Part shown: positions 11,873 through 22,480 of the stretch, in pieces
How positions within the stretch are numbered: the stretch's first letter is position 1
Layout of the letters: each line of letters starts with the position of its first letter
Assembly: GCA_002205965.3 (NCBI GenBank)
Contig: NADL03000546.1
Coordinates: 434,001-498,000 of the forward strand
Source of the DNA: Kappaphycus alvarezii
Taxonomy: Eukaryota > Rhodophyta > Florideophyceae > Gigartinales > Solieriaceae
Direction of reading: 5' to 3'
DNA: 64,000 bases
The notes under the pieces: model-generated
The model's database searches: none
The model's input: only the letters and a program-made list of their open reading frames with translations
Told to the model about the DNA's origin: nothing
Made by a program: the position numbers and the translations under genes

Positions 11873-14758
11873 CTATCCTACAGGTGTCGGTCTACTTTCT
11901 GACATCTCAGGATTGTCTTTGGTTGCCTTGTCGCTGTGCACTGACTCCGAAGTGTCAAGTACGGCAGCGGGATCCTCCCATTCTTCATACTCATCATCAG
12001 ACGAGTTTCCGTTGTCGTCAGTTATCGAAGTGATATTAGCTGCCAAGGACTGCAGCATATTTCCGGAAGGCGTCAATGGACCTGGCTCCTCTATCTCAGT
12101 GACGATTCCATCTAGGCCTGTCGCAGTGTCATTCTCGGATAGACTGAGGCGCCCCATCCCAGATGTCGCCTTTAAAATGTCCTTTCTTGTCATCGACAAA
12201 CGCAATGTAAGATCCCTCGTCCTCAGACGAAGAGTCTACGTTATCTATAACTCCCTTGAAATCATCCATTAATATCTCGCTAGACACGGGGCGCAAGCTC
12301 TTTCACATCCTCCACAGAACTTGCCTTCTCCCTCTCTGTGCTATGGTATGTCTGCTTCGGTGCTGATTCTTCGACAATGCTTACCTCTGCAATCTCCTTG
12401 ATAGTGGCGGCGTCCTCTGCCTTTGATAGCTGCTCTCGTAAATCAGCTGGAATATCGTGGTCAACGAGGGCTTTGACCTCTTGCACGTCATCGTCATCTG
12501 CACCGAAATGTCCTAAGTCATCCACGTCGACAGTTTTGATCTCCTCTTCTTCATCAATGTCCGCATGGGTCCCAGGCTTCGGAGGATTGTAGAACTGAAG
12601 CGGAGCATTGTTCGGGGCCTGGGTCAGGTTTTCGACGAAGGCAATACTCCCCATATCCAAAACATCAGTCGCCTCTTCTTCTTCTGCAGCATCCGCACCG
12701 CCCCCCGCCACCTCCTCACCACACAGTGGTGTGGCCTCCCTACTATGAGCAGGGGCCAGTGTCTCCTCAGCAAATACTTCAAACGCTTCTAGCTGGGATG
12801 AAAGAGGCATGTCAGCTTTAGGATTGATCTGGCTCTCCTCAATGTAGGCCTTCAAAGCCGTCCCTATGCGAATCAAATGCCCCATGTAACCAGCCCTTGT
12901 CCGGAACGGTCCATCATCTTCTTCAACTGAATTTCGTTCCCAAGAAACAATCAGCCACGGTATCAGCTCGGCATCAAACCATGCTGAACGTGCCGGCCTA
13001 CCCACCTCCTCGCCGTCAAGTGCCGAGACAATTGACTTTGTTACCACTCCGTGCAACATAGAGCTCCACTGGTACTTGCTGAAAAGCTCCAACAACTTCT
13101 TTGGCACACCTAGATCGATAATGTGCTCAACAGTTTCTTGCGAAGCCTTCTTCATACAAGCGACAAAGAATTCCGCCAGTTTCAACCTAAGAGACCCTAA
13201 AGGCCTGAGGCGGCCCTGCGCACCCTCAATTTCGTCACCGTTCCCAAACATTTCGGAAGCCTTGGAAACCGAATCGCCAATTCTGCCTCTATTTCCCGCG
13301 TCTCCACAACAGGGTCCCCTACTTTCTTTTTCGAGTATTCAGCTAGCACCTTTAGCTCCTCTGCTGTTACTTTCCCCACAGGATTTTGATCCTCCTCTTC
13401 CTTACCATCTAGCGTTCCGGAGTCCTTTCCAACCTCTACATTCAGAGTTGGAGCTATTCCTCTGCCGGCATAAACAGGTCGGCCGCCACCATGTCTACCA
13501 CCTTGGGCACCTCTCCCAGCAGCCTGTGAATTCGATACAGTCCGTCCGGCTGTGAAGCATGGGTCTTCATATCGCACAACATTAGCACTTGTGGTCATCA
13601 AGTCGGCAGCAAGGCCAAGGCTGTGCAACAAGGCCGAGTTACTCCTCAGGCAAAAAGCTTCAACTCTTTCCTCATTTGTGGCATTCTCTCTAAGGGCATT
13701 GGCCACCACATTCGCATCTATTTTGCCATTGCAGGTAGCGTACAACCCAGCATCCAAAAGCCTTGAAATCACTGCCGGCATCATGTAGGGGCACAACTTT
13801 GGCGGGATGGCACACCCTAAACTTGGAAGCTGCAAAACACGATCATTTATCCCCAGGAGAGTGGAGGTAACGTTTGCCATAGTCTCCTCGCGCAAGCGCC
13901 TTAATCTTGCATCATGTTGGCTGTCACCTGAGCGCCCGTTGTCTGGGCCACCCTCACTCATTGCATCCATCTCGAGCATGTCGGTGGATGCTTTCACAAA
14001 ACATTCGGCCAAGCCGCTAAGAATGTCTGCAGAAGAGAGTAGTTCCAACGCATCAAAGGGAGGTCGTTTTAAAGGTTGGGTGCCAGGTTTTAGCTCCACC
14101 TCTGGGCCATTTAGCAGTCGAACAATCATTTCCGCGATTGGAGCGCTGTAAATATGCCTTAGAAGGCCATTGATGAGCCGATCACCTCTTGCAGACATTG
14201 CACCAATTACGGCAGCGTTACGGATCTCGAGCAAGCTAACCATAACCTTGGAAAAATTAAGTGCAACAACGGTATCCAAGGCGCCCTGTTCGGGAAGTTC
14301 GATCGCGGAAAACATGACGGAACTAACATCAGGCGAATTTAAAATAGCGTCTGCTATTTGCTTATTTTCTGTAGAAAGAAGCTCTGAGGCGACGAAGGCA
14401 TAGTTCAACTGACGTTCACGATATTGATCGGCATCGAACGAATCAGGGTCTTCAATGGAGGGTTGCTGGTGAGAGGATGAATGAGGGATTGATTCGGACC
14501 GGAGGACGAAATTTGAGAGGGGACTTGAAAGGCTTGTTGCACTAAGTAAGATATAGTGGTCGGGTAACAAATGTACTTGACGAGGCGAGGGTTGTCCGAG
14601 CGACACTCGCGGAGTATGTCCTCGTCCGAGAGGAAGGCGTCGAAGGAGGGAGGACCTGAAGAGTTTGACGGAGACCTAGTTCCTTGCAAAGAATGCTCCC
14701 AGCGAGAAAGAAGGTCGTCTAGAGGGGACTTGGGGGCATCAGACCTGAAGAAACTCAT
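11873..14758 (-). CDS. SAPS-domain PP6 regulatory subunit (frame-broken)
   Basis: This is a homologue of the SIT4/PP6 phosphatase-associated proteins (yeast SAP family, animal PPP6R1-3), which scaffold and target the PP6 catalytic subunit. ATG 14758 starts MSFFRSDAPKSPLDDLL. The hallmark N-terminal block follows: FLSDEDILRECRSDNPRLVK (about 14645-14580). Then come FVASELLS (about 14395), LNFSKVMVSLLEIR, HIYSAPIAEMIVRLL and, in the next frame, PLGSLRLKLAEFF (about 13200), LLELFSKYQWSSMLHG and GYMGHLIRIG (about 12885). These match the order of the SAPS alpha-helical domain. The C-terminus is acidic and disordered (EEWEDPAAVLD near 11960), as is usual. The first two frame switches (about 14460 and 13275) each behave as loss of one base, at a C run and a GG pair. 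The third lies between 12280 and 12205, and the exact C-terminal path is uncertain. Confidence 0.8.
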
Positions 14759-17721
14759 GGATGGGTTCGAGCTTGGAACGATTGGAACAAATTTGAGGAA
14801 GCAATATAGGAGGTTTGTGCATGCAGGGAGAAAAAGTTGGGAGAGGAGGACAAGAGGAGAAAGTTGCAATAGGACGAGGAAAGTTGTCAAGTAGATCAAG
14901 GTCAGCCGGCCAGGGGCAAGTGATTGTCGATGTGCTAATGCGATTGCAGCCGAAAAACGGAATTAATTTGAGATGGTGGCGTAAGCAAGCCAAAAGGATT
15001 CCAGCGTATTACAAACGGGGAGATGTTGATTCGAAGAAAGAGGGTAGACAATGGGACGAGGAAGGCTTGAGGGAAAGGGATGTAGTGAAGTGGGGAAGGA
15101 TGTAATTTCTTGGCAATGAGCTTGAACAGGAGACAGGGGGAAAGGCGTAGGTGGGGTGGAGGTAGAGCAGTGACATGAAGCGGTCGGAGCAAATATTATA
15201 GAAAAAAAGGCAACAAAATTAAATCGAAAGAATGGCAACGAAGTTCCTTGCTCAAGGCGGAGAGGGGGGGTTGCTGGCACTCCAAAAACGCGATTTGAGA
15301 AAAGATGGAGAGTCCAAAAAAACAAGAAAAAAAGTGAACAGTCAGAAGATGGACACCCGATGAGGAAAGCGGAAAGGGGTTTCAAAACGAGTCGGAAGAC
15401 TACTCAGTACAGTAATTCTCTCTTGGCTGTCGTACTTCTTCGGATTGGTGGATCGCATTTCTTCTGGACACGTGGTAACTTTGTGTTTACAGTAATTAAT
15501 GTAATTGTAGTACAACAAAGGCTCATGTTGCGACACGTTAAACTTTGCAATTATTTGATGAATTAATTTTTCATATTCATTCTAAAATTCTTGTTGATGT
15601 CAACAGGTACAGTAGTTTGCTAGTTGCCACTGTGATGTCTGATTCCATCAAAATTAATATCGCGGCTACTATCAACTTATCAGGAGATATTGAAAATAGT
15701 CTGGAAGGTTGAGGGCCCAATTGCCCTCTAATCGCCCCAGAAACAATGTACAGTAGCCTTCAGATATGCTGGCGTGTAATTGACAGTAGGGTCATGTAGC
15801 GAATCACTGGACGTTCCAATGAAAGCTCATACTGTACAGTACTGTAGTACTGTACAAATGCTGAACAGAATATGACTTGATGATTCCTTGTCTCAATTGT
15901 CGTGGTTGATTCTTTCTCAGACTCGGACGAGGGTCAAGATACGATTGGGTATGGGTCATTGAGTGCAGTTCACGCCAACTTGGATGCAGACCCTACCCAG
16001 GTAGAAGAGTTCATTGAGTGCAGTACGCACTAGCGTGGATACAGCAGTCTAATGAAGCACACTCTGGTTGAACATTAGACGTCTTGTTTCTAGCTTTTGA
16101 CAAATGTTTCCGGTGCGATTACTAACTGGCAACGGACACTACGGTGTTCGCAATGTGGTATTCCTGTATCCACTGGATTCAATGTAGACATGATTACGCC
16201 GGCGCCTCCGGCTCGGTCCACTCCCAGTTGCCCTGTCTCCCACATCACACGAGTAATTGCCTTATTTTTTCACATTGAAACATACAGTACAGTGTTCTCC
16301 TTTTTCGACCAAACTCTTCTCTTTTTGTCAACTTGTGTCTCTAGCTAGCTGGCTGCGTAAACGTACGTAGGTGCCACTGGCTTAATCCTTCGCTGGTACA
16401 GTATTACAGTTTGTGGGGGTACAGTATTTGGTAAAGCCTTGGCAGTGCATATCGTGGTGTTCAGATACTGCCATGCGCCGCAATCCCGCCAGCAACCTGC
16501 AGTAGGACTCAACCGCCTCCAGAAACGGATTCTCCAATGGAGTCTATGTTCGTCCCTAAACGCAGCCAAAATCCTCGGGGCTTTGAATTTGTCCCATCCC
16601 CTGATTTTCCGGCCAGTGTAGCACTTTGCTATCAATATAGTCGGTTCCTGCGGTGTTGCATACTTCCACAAGCGGCATGAATTGATACCTACGAAAAGTA
16701 CCGTTAAGAGATCTACCGTCCAGGATTGTAACGGTACATTCACTGTACTGTATTGAACTGTATAGCGATCTTCATTGCTACTGTTAACATTCGACTTTGA
16801 ACAGAGAGTTTGCACGTCTTACTTCAGAAAAGCTTATACAAAAAGCTAAATAAAAATAAAAACAATCCACTCTCTACACTTTCAGACAGCGTTCACTATA
16901 AATACACAAGCAACGTGTTACTGCATTACACTGTAATCAATTCAATAGGCCAGATTTGATATCCTCATCAGCCAGGACGACCACATGATACGATGACAGA
17001 TCAAACCGTCGAAAGTTTGATACCGGCGAGCTCTGCGGGGGATGCATTCGTCCAGTACCATACTGCAGTTGGGTAGTGTCGGGGGCAGCAGCACGCAAGG
17101 AGTCAAGAGCGATAGGCCAAAGTCCGTGCCAGGGTACTGTACTGTATCTGCCATCTCCATTCGTATGTTTCCCGCCAAATTTCAGTCGCCAAAGCGGCAT
17201 ACATGAAAATTGGAAATAAGCGCTCAATCCTTTTTGAATCCGCTAATGCCCGCCATCTTACCGCACCTGCCATTAAATCCTGTCAATCTGGCGTCCCTTC
17301 CCGACCATCCCGTTATCTCCCACGCTTTATCTCCTGTATCTAAGCTCTCACGCGTCCGCTCCCGCCCAGTCCCTGCGATCGCTGACGGTCTCGAGGCATG
17401 CATCAACGTACCTGCACCTCAATGTAGTACCGTCCTGCCATTCCCTTCGCGACCACCAACTCCATGACTCATCATGCTGCAACATTTTTGTTTCCACGTG
17501 CATTCTCTACCCATAACAGTCGCGCATATCGCTACAATCGGCACCAAATTAGCAGATATCGTCCCTTACCTTATCACCGTCTTTTATCAAATAGAGTCTT
17601 TTAGCATACCAAAGCGCAGTCTCCGCTCTTTTCAACCGTCCTGCTAACGGTAAACATATTAATACTCCACCACGTCTACGCGGCTTCCGTCTTCATCCCT
17701 TACACCTGACCCACTCGCACA
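14759..17721. other. Long intergenic region with CAGTAC palindromes
   Basis: This region lies between the SAPS gene start and the secreted-protein gene. Open frames such as 16345-16815 (minus) show no recognisable domain and run through the repeats, so I do not call them. The region is dotted with tacagta/tactgta motifs (for example 15407, 15606, 15745, 15830, 16285, 16396, 16740, 17135). It also has an imperfect direct repeat starting tcattgagtgcagt at 15957 and 16011. Confidence 0.5.
15830..15855. repeat. CAGTAC palindrome cluster
   Basis: Overlapping inverted copies of gtacagtactgta and gtagtactgtac form a near-perfect palindrome. It is one member of a dispersed motif family seen across the gene-rich parts of the window. 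Confidence 0.7.
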
Positions 17722-18720
17722 ATGTCATTCCCTGTCATGCCAATCATATTCGTCCTCCTCCTCTTCCAGACCACAACAAAAGCCACTCAGTTCTCAAACG
17801 CTACTACCTCCCACACCGTTTGTCTACCCTCAACCTGCAACGCTTGCGACACTTGCCCACGTGAAAAACTGTTGCGACAGCTTCAACATTGCAAGGACTC
17901 CCTCTATCACCTCCAACATTACTTCCAGGGTCCCCCTCCCCCTCCTATCAACATAACCCGCGACTGCTCATTCAACACCTGCTACCCCTCTCAACGCTAC
18001 CTCAACTGTGCCATTCTCCCCAATCAACCTTCTCCCAATTTCCCTCAACAACTACAGTCCGCCCTCCGTGCAAAACGCACAGAACTTGCCAAATACCGCA
18101 ACTTCAGACTCCGCCAGTACCGTCGCCGTCTCACCCTCACCGGCCTGCAAGCCTATCACGACAAACTCGAGAACTTGAAACGTCTGGTGCGAAAACAACG
18201 CGACGACGCCTTGGAGGTACGCGCTTACAATGCAAAGCTCAGAAATTATCTACAATCCATCGAGTTTCGTCAGAAGCGACAGCAGGTCTTGAGCAAGCGT
18301 CATGAAAGTCGTACGTTGCGGTCCAATTTCGCTTATTGGCAACAGATGCAACGAATGTTGACTCGAGTGGTCACGCTAAGTCCTGCGGCGGTCAGGGATG
18401 CAAGGGATAAATTGCGGAGTAGGAAAGAGCAATATGAGGCCGATGTCGAGTTGTTGCAGGTAGTGCGCAGGGATGGTACCACCCGGGAGGACCAGGTCAA
18501 AGTGGTGAGCGAGATGAAGGCGGAATTGCTCGAGCGGCTAGATCAAATGCGGTCCGTCAACGCCCATGCACGGGCGGAGATTCGATTCATTGAGCTGGCG
18601 AGAAAGGAAGTCGTTGGTATGTTGACCGGCGTTTTACAAAAGGTACGCCAGCGGAACAGCGTAGTGACTTGCGGTGGGAGTGCGATAGGTCAGCTGGTAA
18701 CGGACGCGCTTGTTGAGTAG
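17722..18720 (+). CDS. Secreted Cys-rich, Arg-rich coiled-coil protein, family unknown
   Basis: This is an intact 332-residue frame with its ATG at 17722 and no break. Residues 1-21 are a hydrophobic signal peptide (PVMPIIFVLLLF). Residues 34-96 hold eight cysteines (34, 39, 42, 45, 57, 82, 87, 96), including CNACDTC, so a disulfide-bonded extracellular domain is likely. PPPPP lies at 71-75 and N-glycosylation sequons sit at NAT (26) and NIT (77). From about 110 to 310 the protein is strongly helical and basic (RQYRRRLTL, KRLVRKQRDD, VRDARDKLRSRKEQYE), consistent with a long coiled coil. A ninth Cys lies near the C-terminus. I recognise no family. A cell-wall or extracellular-matrix structural role is possible but is inference only. 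The next gene, ELOF1, lies in convergent orientation downstream. Confidence 0.7.
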   Translation: MSFPVMPIIFVLLLFQTTTKATQFSNATTSHTVCLPSTCNACDTCPREKLLRQLQHCKDSLYHLQHYFQGPPPPPINITRDCSFNTCYPSQRYLNCAILPNQPSPNFPQQLQSALRAKRTELAKYRNFRLRQYRRRLTLTGLQAYHDKLENLKRLVRKQRDDALEVRAYNAKLRNYLQSIEFRQKRQQVLSKRHESRTLRSNFAYWQQMQRMLTRVVTLSPAAVRDARDKLRSRKEQYEADVELLQVVRRDGTTREDQVKVVSEMKAELLERLDQMRSVNAHARAEIRFIELARKEVVGMLTGVLQKVRQRNSVVTCGGSAIGQLVTDALVE

Positions 18721-19027
18721 ACGGAAAAACTCGTGGAGGTGTTTTAGGGCAACGGAGAAGAGTCATGTGTCTCATTGCGCGCTGGGAAGAATCTTAATGG
18801 CGATATAAGTCTCCCTTTAGTGACTACCACCGAGTTTCCAGGTGAGCATATTTCGCGCTATGCGCTTTATATACATTGAGGGTTACGACAATACTTAAAC
18901 AACATGGACCTGGCCTTGTGTTTTCCAAGTGTGTGTAAAGATAACTCTTTCCAAACAAAAGAACCTTGCTTACTCGCGTCGAGGAACGCTGCGATAACGA
19001 CGCGAAGTGTCATTGAGTCAATTTCAC
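18721..19027. other. Convergent spacer
   Basis: This gap of about 300 bp lies between the secreted-protein gene (plus) and ELOF1 (minus). I see no coding signal in it. It presumably holds both 3' UTRs. Confidence 0.5.
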
Positions 19028-19417
19028 TTAATCCTCGTCGTCAGCCTCCAATTCATCCCCCTTTCCCATCTCCGCAATCACATCCCCAGGCTCTACCTCA
19101 TAATCGTTCTTCACTAAACGCGTCTTCGGACCTCCAACCTCCTTTTCGCCATCATCGCTGACAGCCCCACCACCGTTCGCTACTTCGCAAGCGTCAATCC
19201 ACTTTGAATACACGTCGATTTCCTCCTCCAATCTGTTAATGATGGTCGAATACTTGACACCACACATGCGACATTCGACTCTCCCGATGCTTACGTCGCG
19301 CTCTATGACGCATTCAACGGTCTGCTCGTGACCGCAAAATGGGCAGTCGAAAATCTTCTCTAGCTTGGCAGCCTTCTTTTTTGGGGGGGGCTTGGTGGCA
19401 CGCTTGCGTTTGCCCAT
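19028..19417 (-). CDS. ELOF1: Transcription elongation factor ELOF1/Elf1
   Basis: ELOF1 is a small zinc-binding factor that rides with RNA polymerase II and supports elongation and transcription-coupled repair. The frame is intact at 129 residues. ATG 19417 is chosen because it begins MGKRKRATKPPPKKK, the canonical basic N-terminus; the frame is open further upstream but without similarity. The zinc ribbon is visible as C25-P-F-C28 and C49-R-M-C52. The family signature DVYSKWIDACE follows at about residues 68-78. After it comes an acidic tail of about 50 residues ending in DELEADDED, longer than in animals but of a type common in other eukaryotes. The poly-G run near 19383-19390 encodes the PPP of the basic motif and keeps frame here. 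Confidence 0.95.
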   Translation of the reverse strand: MGKRKRATKPPPKKKAAKLEKIFDCPFCGHEQTVECVIERDVSIGRVECRMCGVKYSTIINRLEEEIDVYSKWIDACEVANGGGAVSDDGEKEVGGPKTRLVKNDYEVEPGDVIAEMGKGDELEADDED

Positions 19418-19715
19418 GGCTTGATGGTTTGAGAAACTAACTGGGGCGCAGGGAAGTCCTACTCCGCGAAGATAATCGCGTGGTCGCTTAAACAGAGCTT
19501 GTCGTCTGGACGATGGCGTCGGAGTAACAAGTAGGTGGCCGTCGAAAGTGCACAATCGCTAGGACATTCTTAATTTGCAGTACTCTGAATTACAGTACAC
19601 TCTGTAATTGAGAAATTGCTTTATGTGTTTTTCGAAACTTCATACTGTGCAGTACCGTTCCGAAGATATGGAATCTTACTAATTTGATATTTTGTAAGCA
19701 GTTTTACAAAGCATA
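19418..19715. other. Upstream region of ELOF1
   Basis: This should contain the ELOF1 promoter. From 19560 it becomes AT-rich and carries cagtac/tacagta motifs (19577-19600, 19645-19655). No gene is seen. Confidence 0.4.
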
Positions 19716-19844
19716 TAATTAAAATAATAATAGTTTTACAAAATTTATGTGTAAATGGGGGTTAATTTACTGTGGTAGATATGTGGGTTGGTATCCAGTA
19801 AATTTATACCGGATATATGTAATTAAAATAATAATAGTTTTACA
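19716..19844. repeat. Perfect 25-bp direct repeat (target-site duplication)
   Basis: The 25-nt sequence beginning taattaaaataataatag and ending ttttaca is present identically at 19716-19740 and 19820-19844. It flanks the 79-bp LINE tail exactly, which is the signature of a target-site duplication made by a non-LTR retrotransposon. Confidence 0.85.
19741..19819 (-). mobile_element. 79-bp 5'-truncated LINE insertion (3' tail only)
   Basis: In reverse complement this segment reads tccggtataaatttactgg, ataccaacccacatatctac and cacagtaaattaacccccat, nearly identical to 34982-35044 downstream of the LINE endonuclease fragment there. It lacks all coding sequence. The flanking 25-bp duplication shows that it inserted as this very short piece. 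The shared sequence ends after catttac, which marks the 3' terminus of the family; no poly(A) tail is present. Confidence 0.8.
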
Positions 19845-20184
19845 GTGCGCCAAAGTCACATCCACTTTGTCGCGCTTCAGGGCACGTCGCCGACGCGAAA
19901 CGCAGTGTTTAGGTCCTAAAACGTTCGAATCCATCATTGCAAATGACAAAAAAATCGTCCATCTTTATTACAGTAATCCATATTCGTAGTTGCTCCACTG
20001 TACGCACGGTAAGAGGGGTACAGTAAACAATTTTTTTCCTCAAATCAGTAGAATGCTGTTCACCGTTTGATTTTTTATTTTACTTTGCTTTCTGTAATGC
20101 TTGTAATGGTCTCTTTATTTTTCCTTTCCTGGGGCCAAGCGGAACCTCTCCTTTTTCTCATCTGCGCTTGCACGACACAATACA

Positions 20185-20247
20185 GTACACTTTACTGTTG
20201 TATACAGTACAGTACTGTAGGGACCACTACAGTACAGTACTGGTCCC
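20185..20247. repeat. CAGTAC repeats with hairpin
   Basis: Two runs of tacagtacagtac occur at 20201-20216 and 20228-20240. The second is enclosed by gggacca (20220-20226) and tggtccc (20241-20247), giving a 7-bp stem around a CAGTAC loop. The cluster lies just upstream of the gag-like ORF and could be part of its promoter. Confidence 0.6.
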
Positions 20248-20328
20248 TCAAGTCGTCGCTTGTTCTCATCCCTCGAACCAGCTCCGGACGAATCTGTCTA
20301 GGTCGACTATCACACTTGCACATCAACC

Positions 20329-21168
20329 ATGTCCCATGCCACCTCTTCTGAATCCTCGCAGTCCGACGCTTCTCGCCTTCATACCCTCGAGAATAAGGTC
20401 ACCGGCATCGAAACTCAGCTCTCGCAGATCGTCAACTTGCTCCAAGCTTCCGCTGGACCGTCGAACACTCCTGCCGCAGAGCCTGCCGCCGCCGCCGCTT
20501 CAGATCCACCGGCATCTGATCCCACTGCTAGGCCCTCATTCGCCGTCGAGGCTTACAAAACTGGCGTTCTCCAGTTTACACTACCCACGCACTCTGCAAC
20601 TGCAGTTGCTGACACACTCGCTACCCACCAAGAATACGCTGAGGTCGGCAAGCTCAACAAGTACGAGCGTCCCAGCTCCGTCGCTCCATTTCCCGCCAAG
20701 AGGTTCATTCCGGAACCAGAAGGGCTCTTCGGGCGCATCACGGCTGCCGACGTTCGTGACGGGTGGGAAGCCGAGGTACTCTGGAACGTTGGGCACAACT
20801 GTGAGACCGCCATCGCCTGCGCTCACCTGATCACTGAGGCCCTCCAGAATAACGACATATCGGCCGCTACCAAGTTCTTCTCTGTTCTACACCACTACTT
20901 GGAGGCCACTTACAGTCGCGTTCTGGAACAAACCGACTTCTTTACTGACTCTGTCGAGTTCGGGGAATCCGAGGCTATCCTGCTCCAGCGCTACCTTCTT
21001 GAAGACGACTACCCGTATTCATCTGAGCTCTATCGCTCAACTAAGGCCAAGTTCGCCGAATTGCGCTCAGAGGCATACACGAAGGAGTTCAACAAACAGG
21101 CCGCTCAAGGTTCTCGACCTCAGAAGAATCAGTTGGGAAAAGGTCCCAAGGACTCTAAGTCCAACTAA
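20329..21168 (+). CDS. Retroelement gag-like ORF1
   Basis: This is an intact 279-residue frame from ATG 20329. The N-terminus has a coiled-coil heptad segment (LHTLENKVTGIETQLSQIV, residues 17-35). An Ala/Pro-rich linker follows (about 41-66), then a globular region containing GWEAEVLWNVGHNCETAIA. The tail is Lys/Gln-rich. There is no CCHC knuckle. The role is inferred from position: an RT-like frame starts 35 bp downstream, as in two-ORF retroelements. Homology alone would not prove it. Codon use and GC look like the host genes, and the absence of breaks suggests a relatively recent copy. Confidence 0.5.
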   Translation: MSHATSSESSQSDASRLHTLENKVTGIETQLSQIVNLLQASAGPSNTPAAEPAAAAASDPPASDPTARPSFAVEAYKTGVLQFTLPTHSATAVADTLATHQEYAEVGKLNKYERPSSVAPFPAKRFIPEPEGLFGRITAADVRDGWEAEVLWNVGHNCETAIACAHLITEALQNNDISAATKFFSVLHHYLEATYSRVLEQTDFFTDSVEFGESEAILLQRYLLEDDYPYSSELYRSTKAKFAELRSEAYTKEFNKQAAQGSRPQKNQLGKGPKDSKSN

Positions 21169-21659
21169 AGCCGTCGCCTCCGCGAATCTTCGTTTCTGTC
21201 CCTATGTCCCACGTCCTCTGGCGCAATACCCAGTGCGCCGCTCCCTTCTGGTTCGAAACCCTCGGCGCCTCGAAATTGATCGTCCGCGCTCTACGGTTTG
21301 GGATCTACGAGAAACCCATCACAACCTCCCCTTCACGCACAAAATTACAACTCCCTCAATTTCCCATCTATCCCCAATACCGGGAATGCTTCGACTCAGC
21401 CATATCGGATGCGCTCCACCGACGCAGTTGCGAAGAAATTTCCGAGTCGACCGCTCATTCCTTACACCAAGATGGCTTCCCTATCTCCAACGCCTTTGTG
21501 GCATCCTCAGCAGAAAAGAAGCGGCTCGTGGTCAATCTTTCTCGACAATCTACCCTATTTCGGGAAGTGCGTGACTCTCCGTTTTATAAGCCTTCACCAT
21601 CACGAAAATCAACCGAAGAAGGCCCTGGGGGAGGCCTGAGTCCCTGGGACAGTTTTTGA
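20329..21659 (+). mobile_element. Truncated DIRS/Ty3-like retroelement
   Basis: After the gag-like ORF, the frame 21204-21659 (151 residues) reads like the N-terminal part of a DIRS/Ty3-type reverse transcriptase: LGASKLIVRALRFGI, then the GFPISNAFVASSAEKKRLVVN block that precedes RT motif A (compare the common pattern S-x-x-F-V-x-x-K-x-x-x-x-R-L-V-V-D). Coding similarity ends at about 21610 and the catalytic YxDD part is missing. The element is therefore non-autonomous. Choosing between DIRS and Ty3 would need the missing RT, RNase H and recombinase or integrase. Confidence 0.5.
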
Positions 21660-22480
21660 GAGCAGATTCTCCAAATGCTTTCTCTCCTTATCTGCGTCTC
21701 CGCGGAGAAGCTGCCCAAAGTTCATTACCGACTAGGCCAAAGCCAACTCCGCCACCATATTGTACTTCCTGGTGTGGTCCTGGAGGACACTAAATTTTTT
21801 CTTGCTCTTCGTTGTCTTTTTCTCTTCCTCATGGGCTCCGAGACGACCATCGGCGGGCGAACGACAGGTGCCTTTTTCATCAACGCGTCGATATCCATGA
21901 AATTTTCTCTCCGTTGTTTCCCAACGGCTTGGCCGTTGACGTTTCTCTTTGTCGCGGGCACTGAAGCGCACTTACAAGCCGTCTCGTTGAGGTTCTACCC
22001 TCTTTTAAATTCGTTTTATTCGCGATATAATCAGGTGAGATACCGCAAAGTATCTCGCGATGTTGGGAGGTGCGCTTACGCATCTCCCAACATGGCGACT
22101 AATAATTTCCATCCTCTAACCAGCGCAAAGCACTGTCCTCCCTCTATGTGGTACGAAAAAAAATGAAAGGTAGTGCTTTACAGTACTTTTGCCGGAATAC
22201 TATACAGTGCATGATTTCTAACCCTACTGTACGTGCTTTCGGGAGATTCAGTACAATATCTCTCCATGCTTACACGCCCGGGCATGCAATAATAATCGCA
22301 CACACCGCCACCTCGAGTGCAACTTCCCCATTGGTAGACCGTCCTTCAAGGTTTTTGAAAACATTGAAAGGCCTCCCCCCCAGCCCTTCCAGGGCCCACT
22401 CAACTCCAACCAACCCAGCTTACCTCCTCAGCCATAGTGATGCGTAATCAACTTTTCCCTTCCCAATTGCACTTTGGGAC
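21660..22480. other. Region downstream of the gag/RT fragment
   Basis: No conserved protein is recognised. The open frame 21675-22166 (163 residues) is hydrophobic with scattered basic patches and matches nothing I know. It may be element 3' sequence. Two adjacent hairpins near 22037-22092 are listed separately. Confidence 0.35.
22037..22092. repeat. Two adjacent hairpins
   Basis: The first stem is gagatac (22037-22043) with gtatctc (22050-22056). The second is tgttgggaggtgcg (22061-22074) with cgcatctcccaaca (22079-22092), matched at 13 of 14 positions around a 4-nt loop. The compact pair could be a terminal structure of the retroelement upstream or a small MITE-like remnant. Confidence 0.7.

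Noticed and set aside
13076..13555. 159-residue plus-strand frame opposite SAPS
   Set aside because: The minus strand carries clear SAPS-domain motifs here, so this frame is an antisense by-product.
16345..16815. 156-residue minus-strand frame
   Set aside because: It contains CAGTAC repeat sequence translated as QYSTV-like stretches and has no domain; probably fortuitous.
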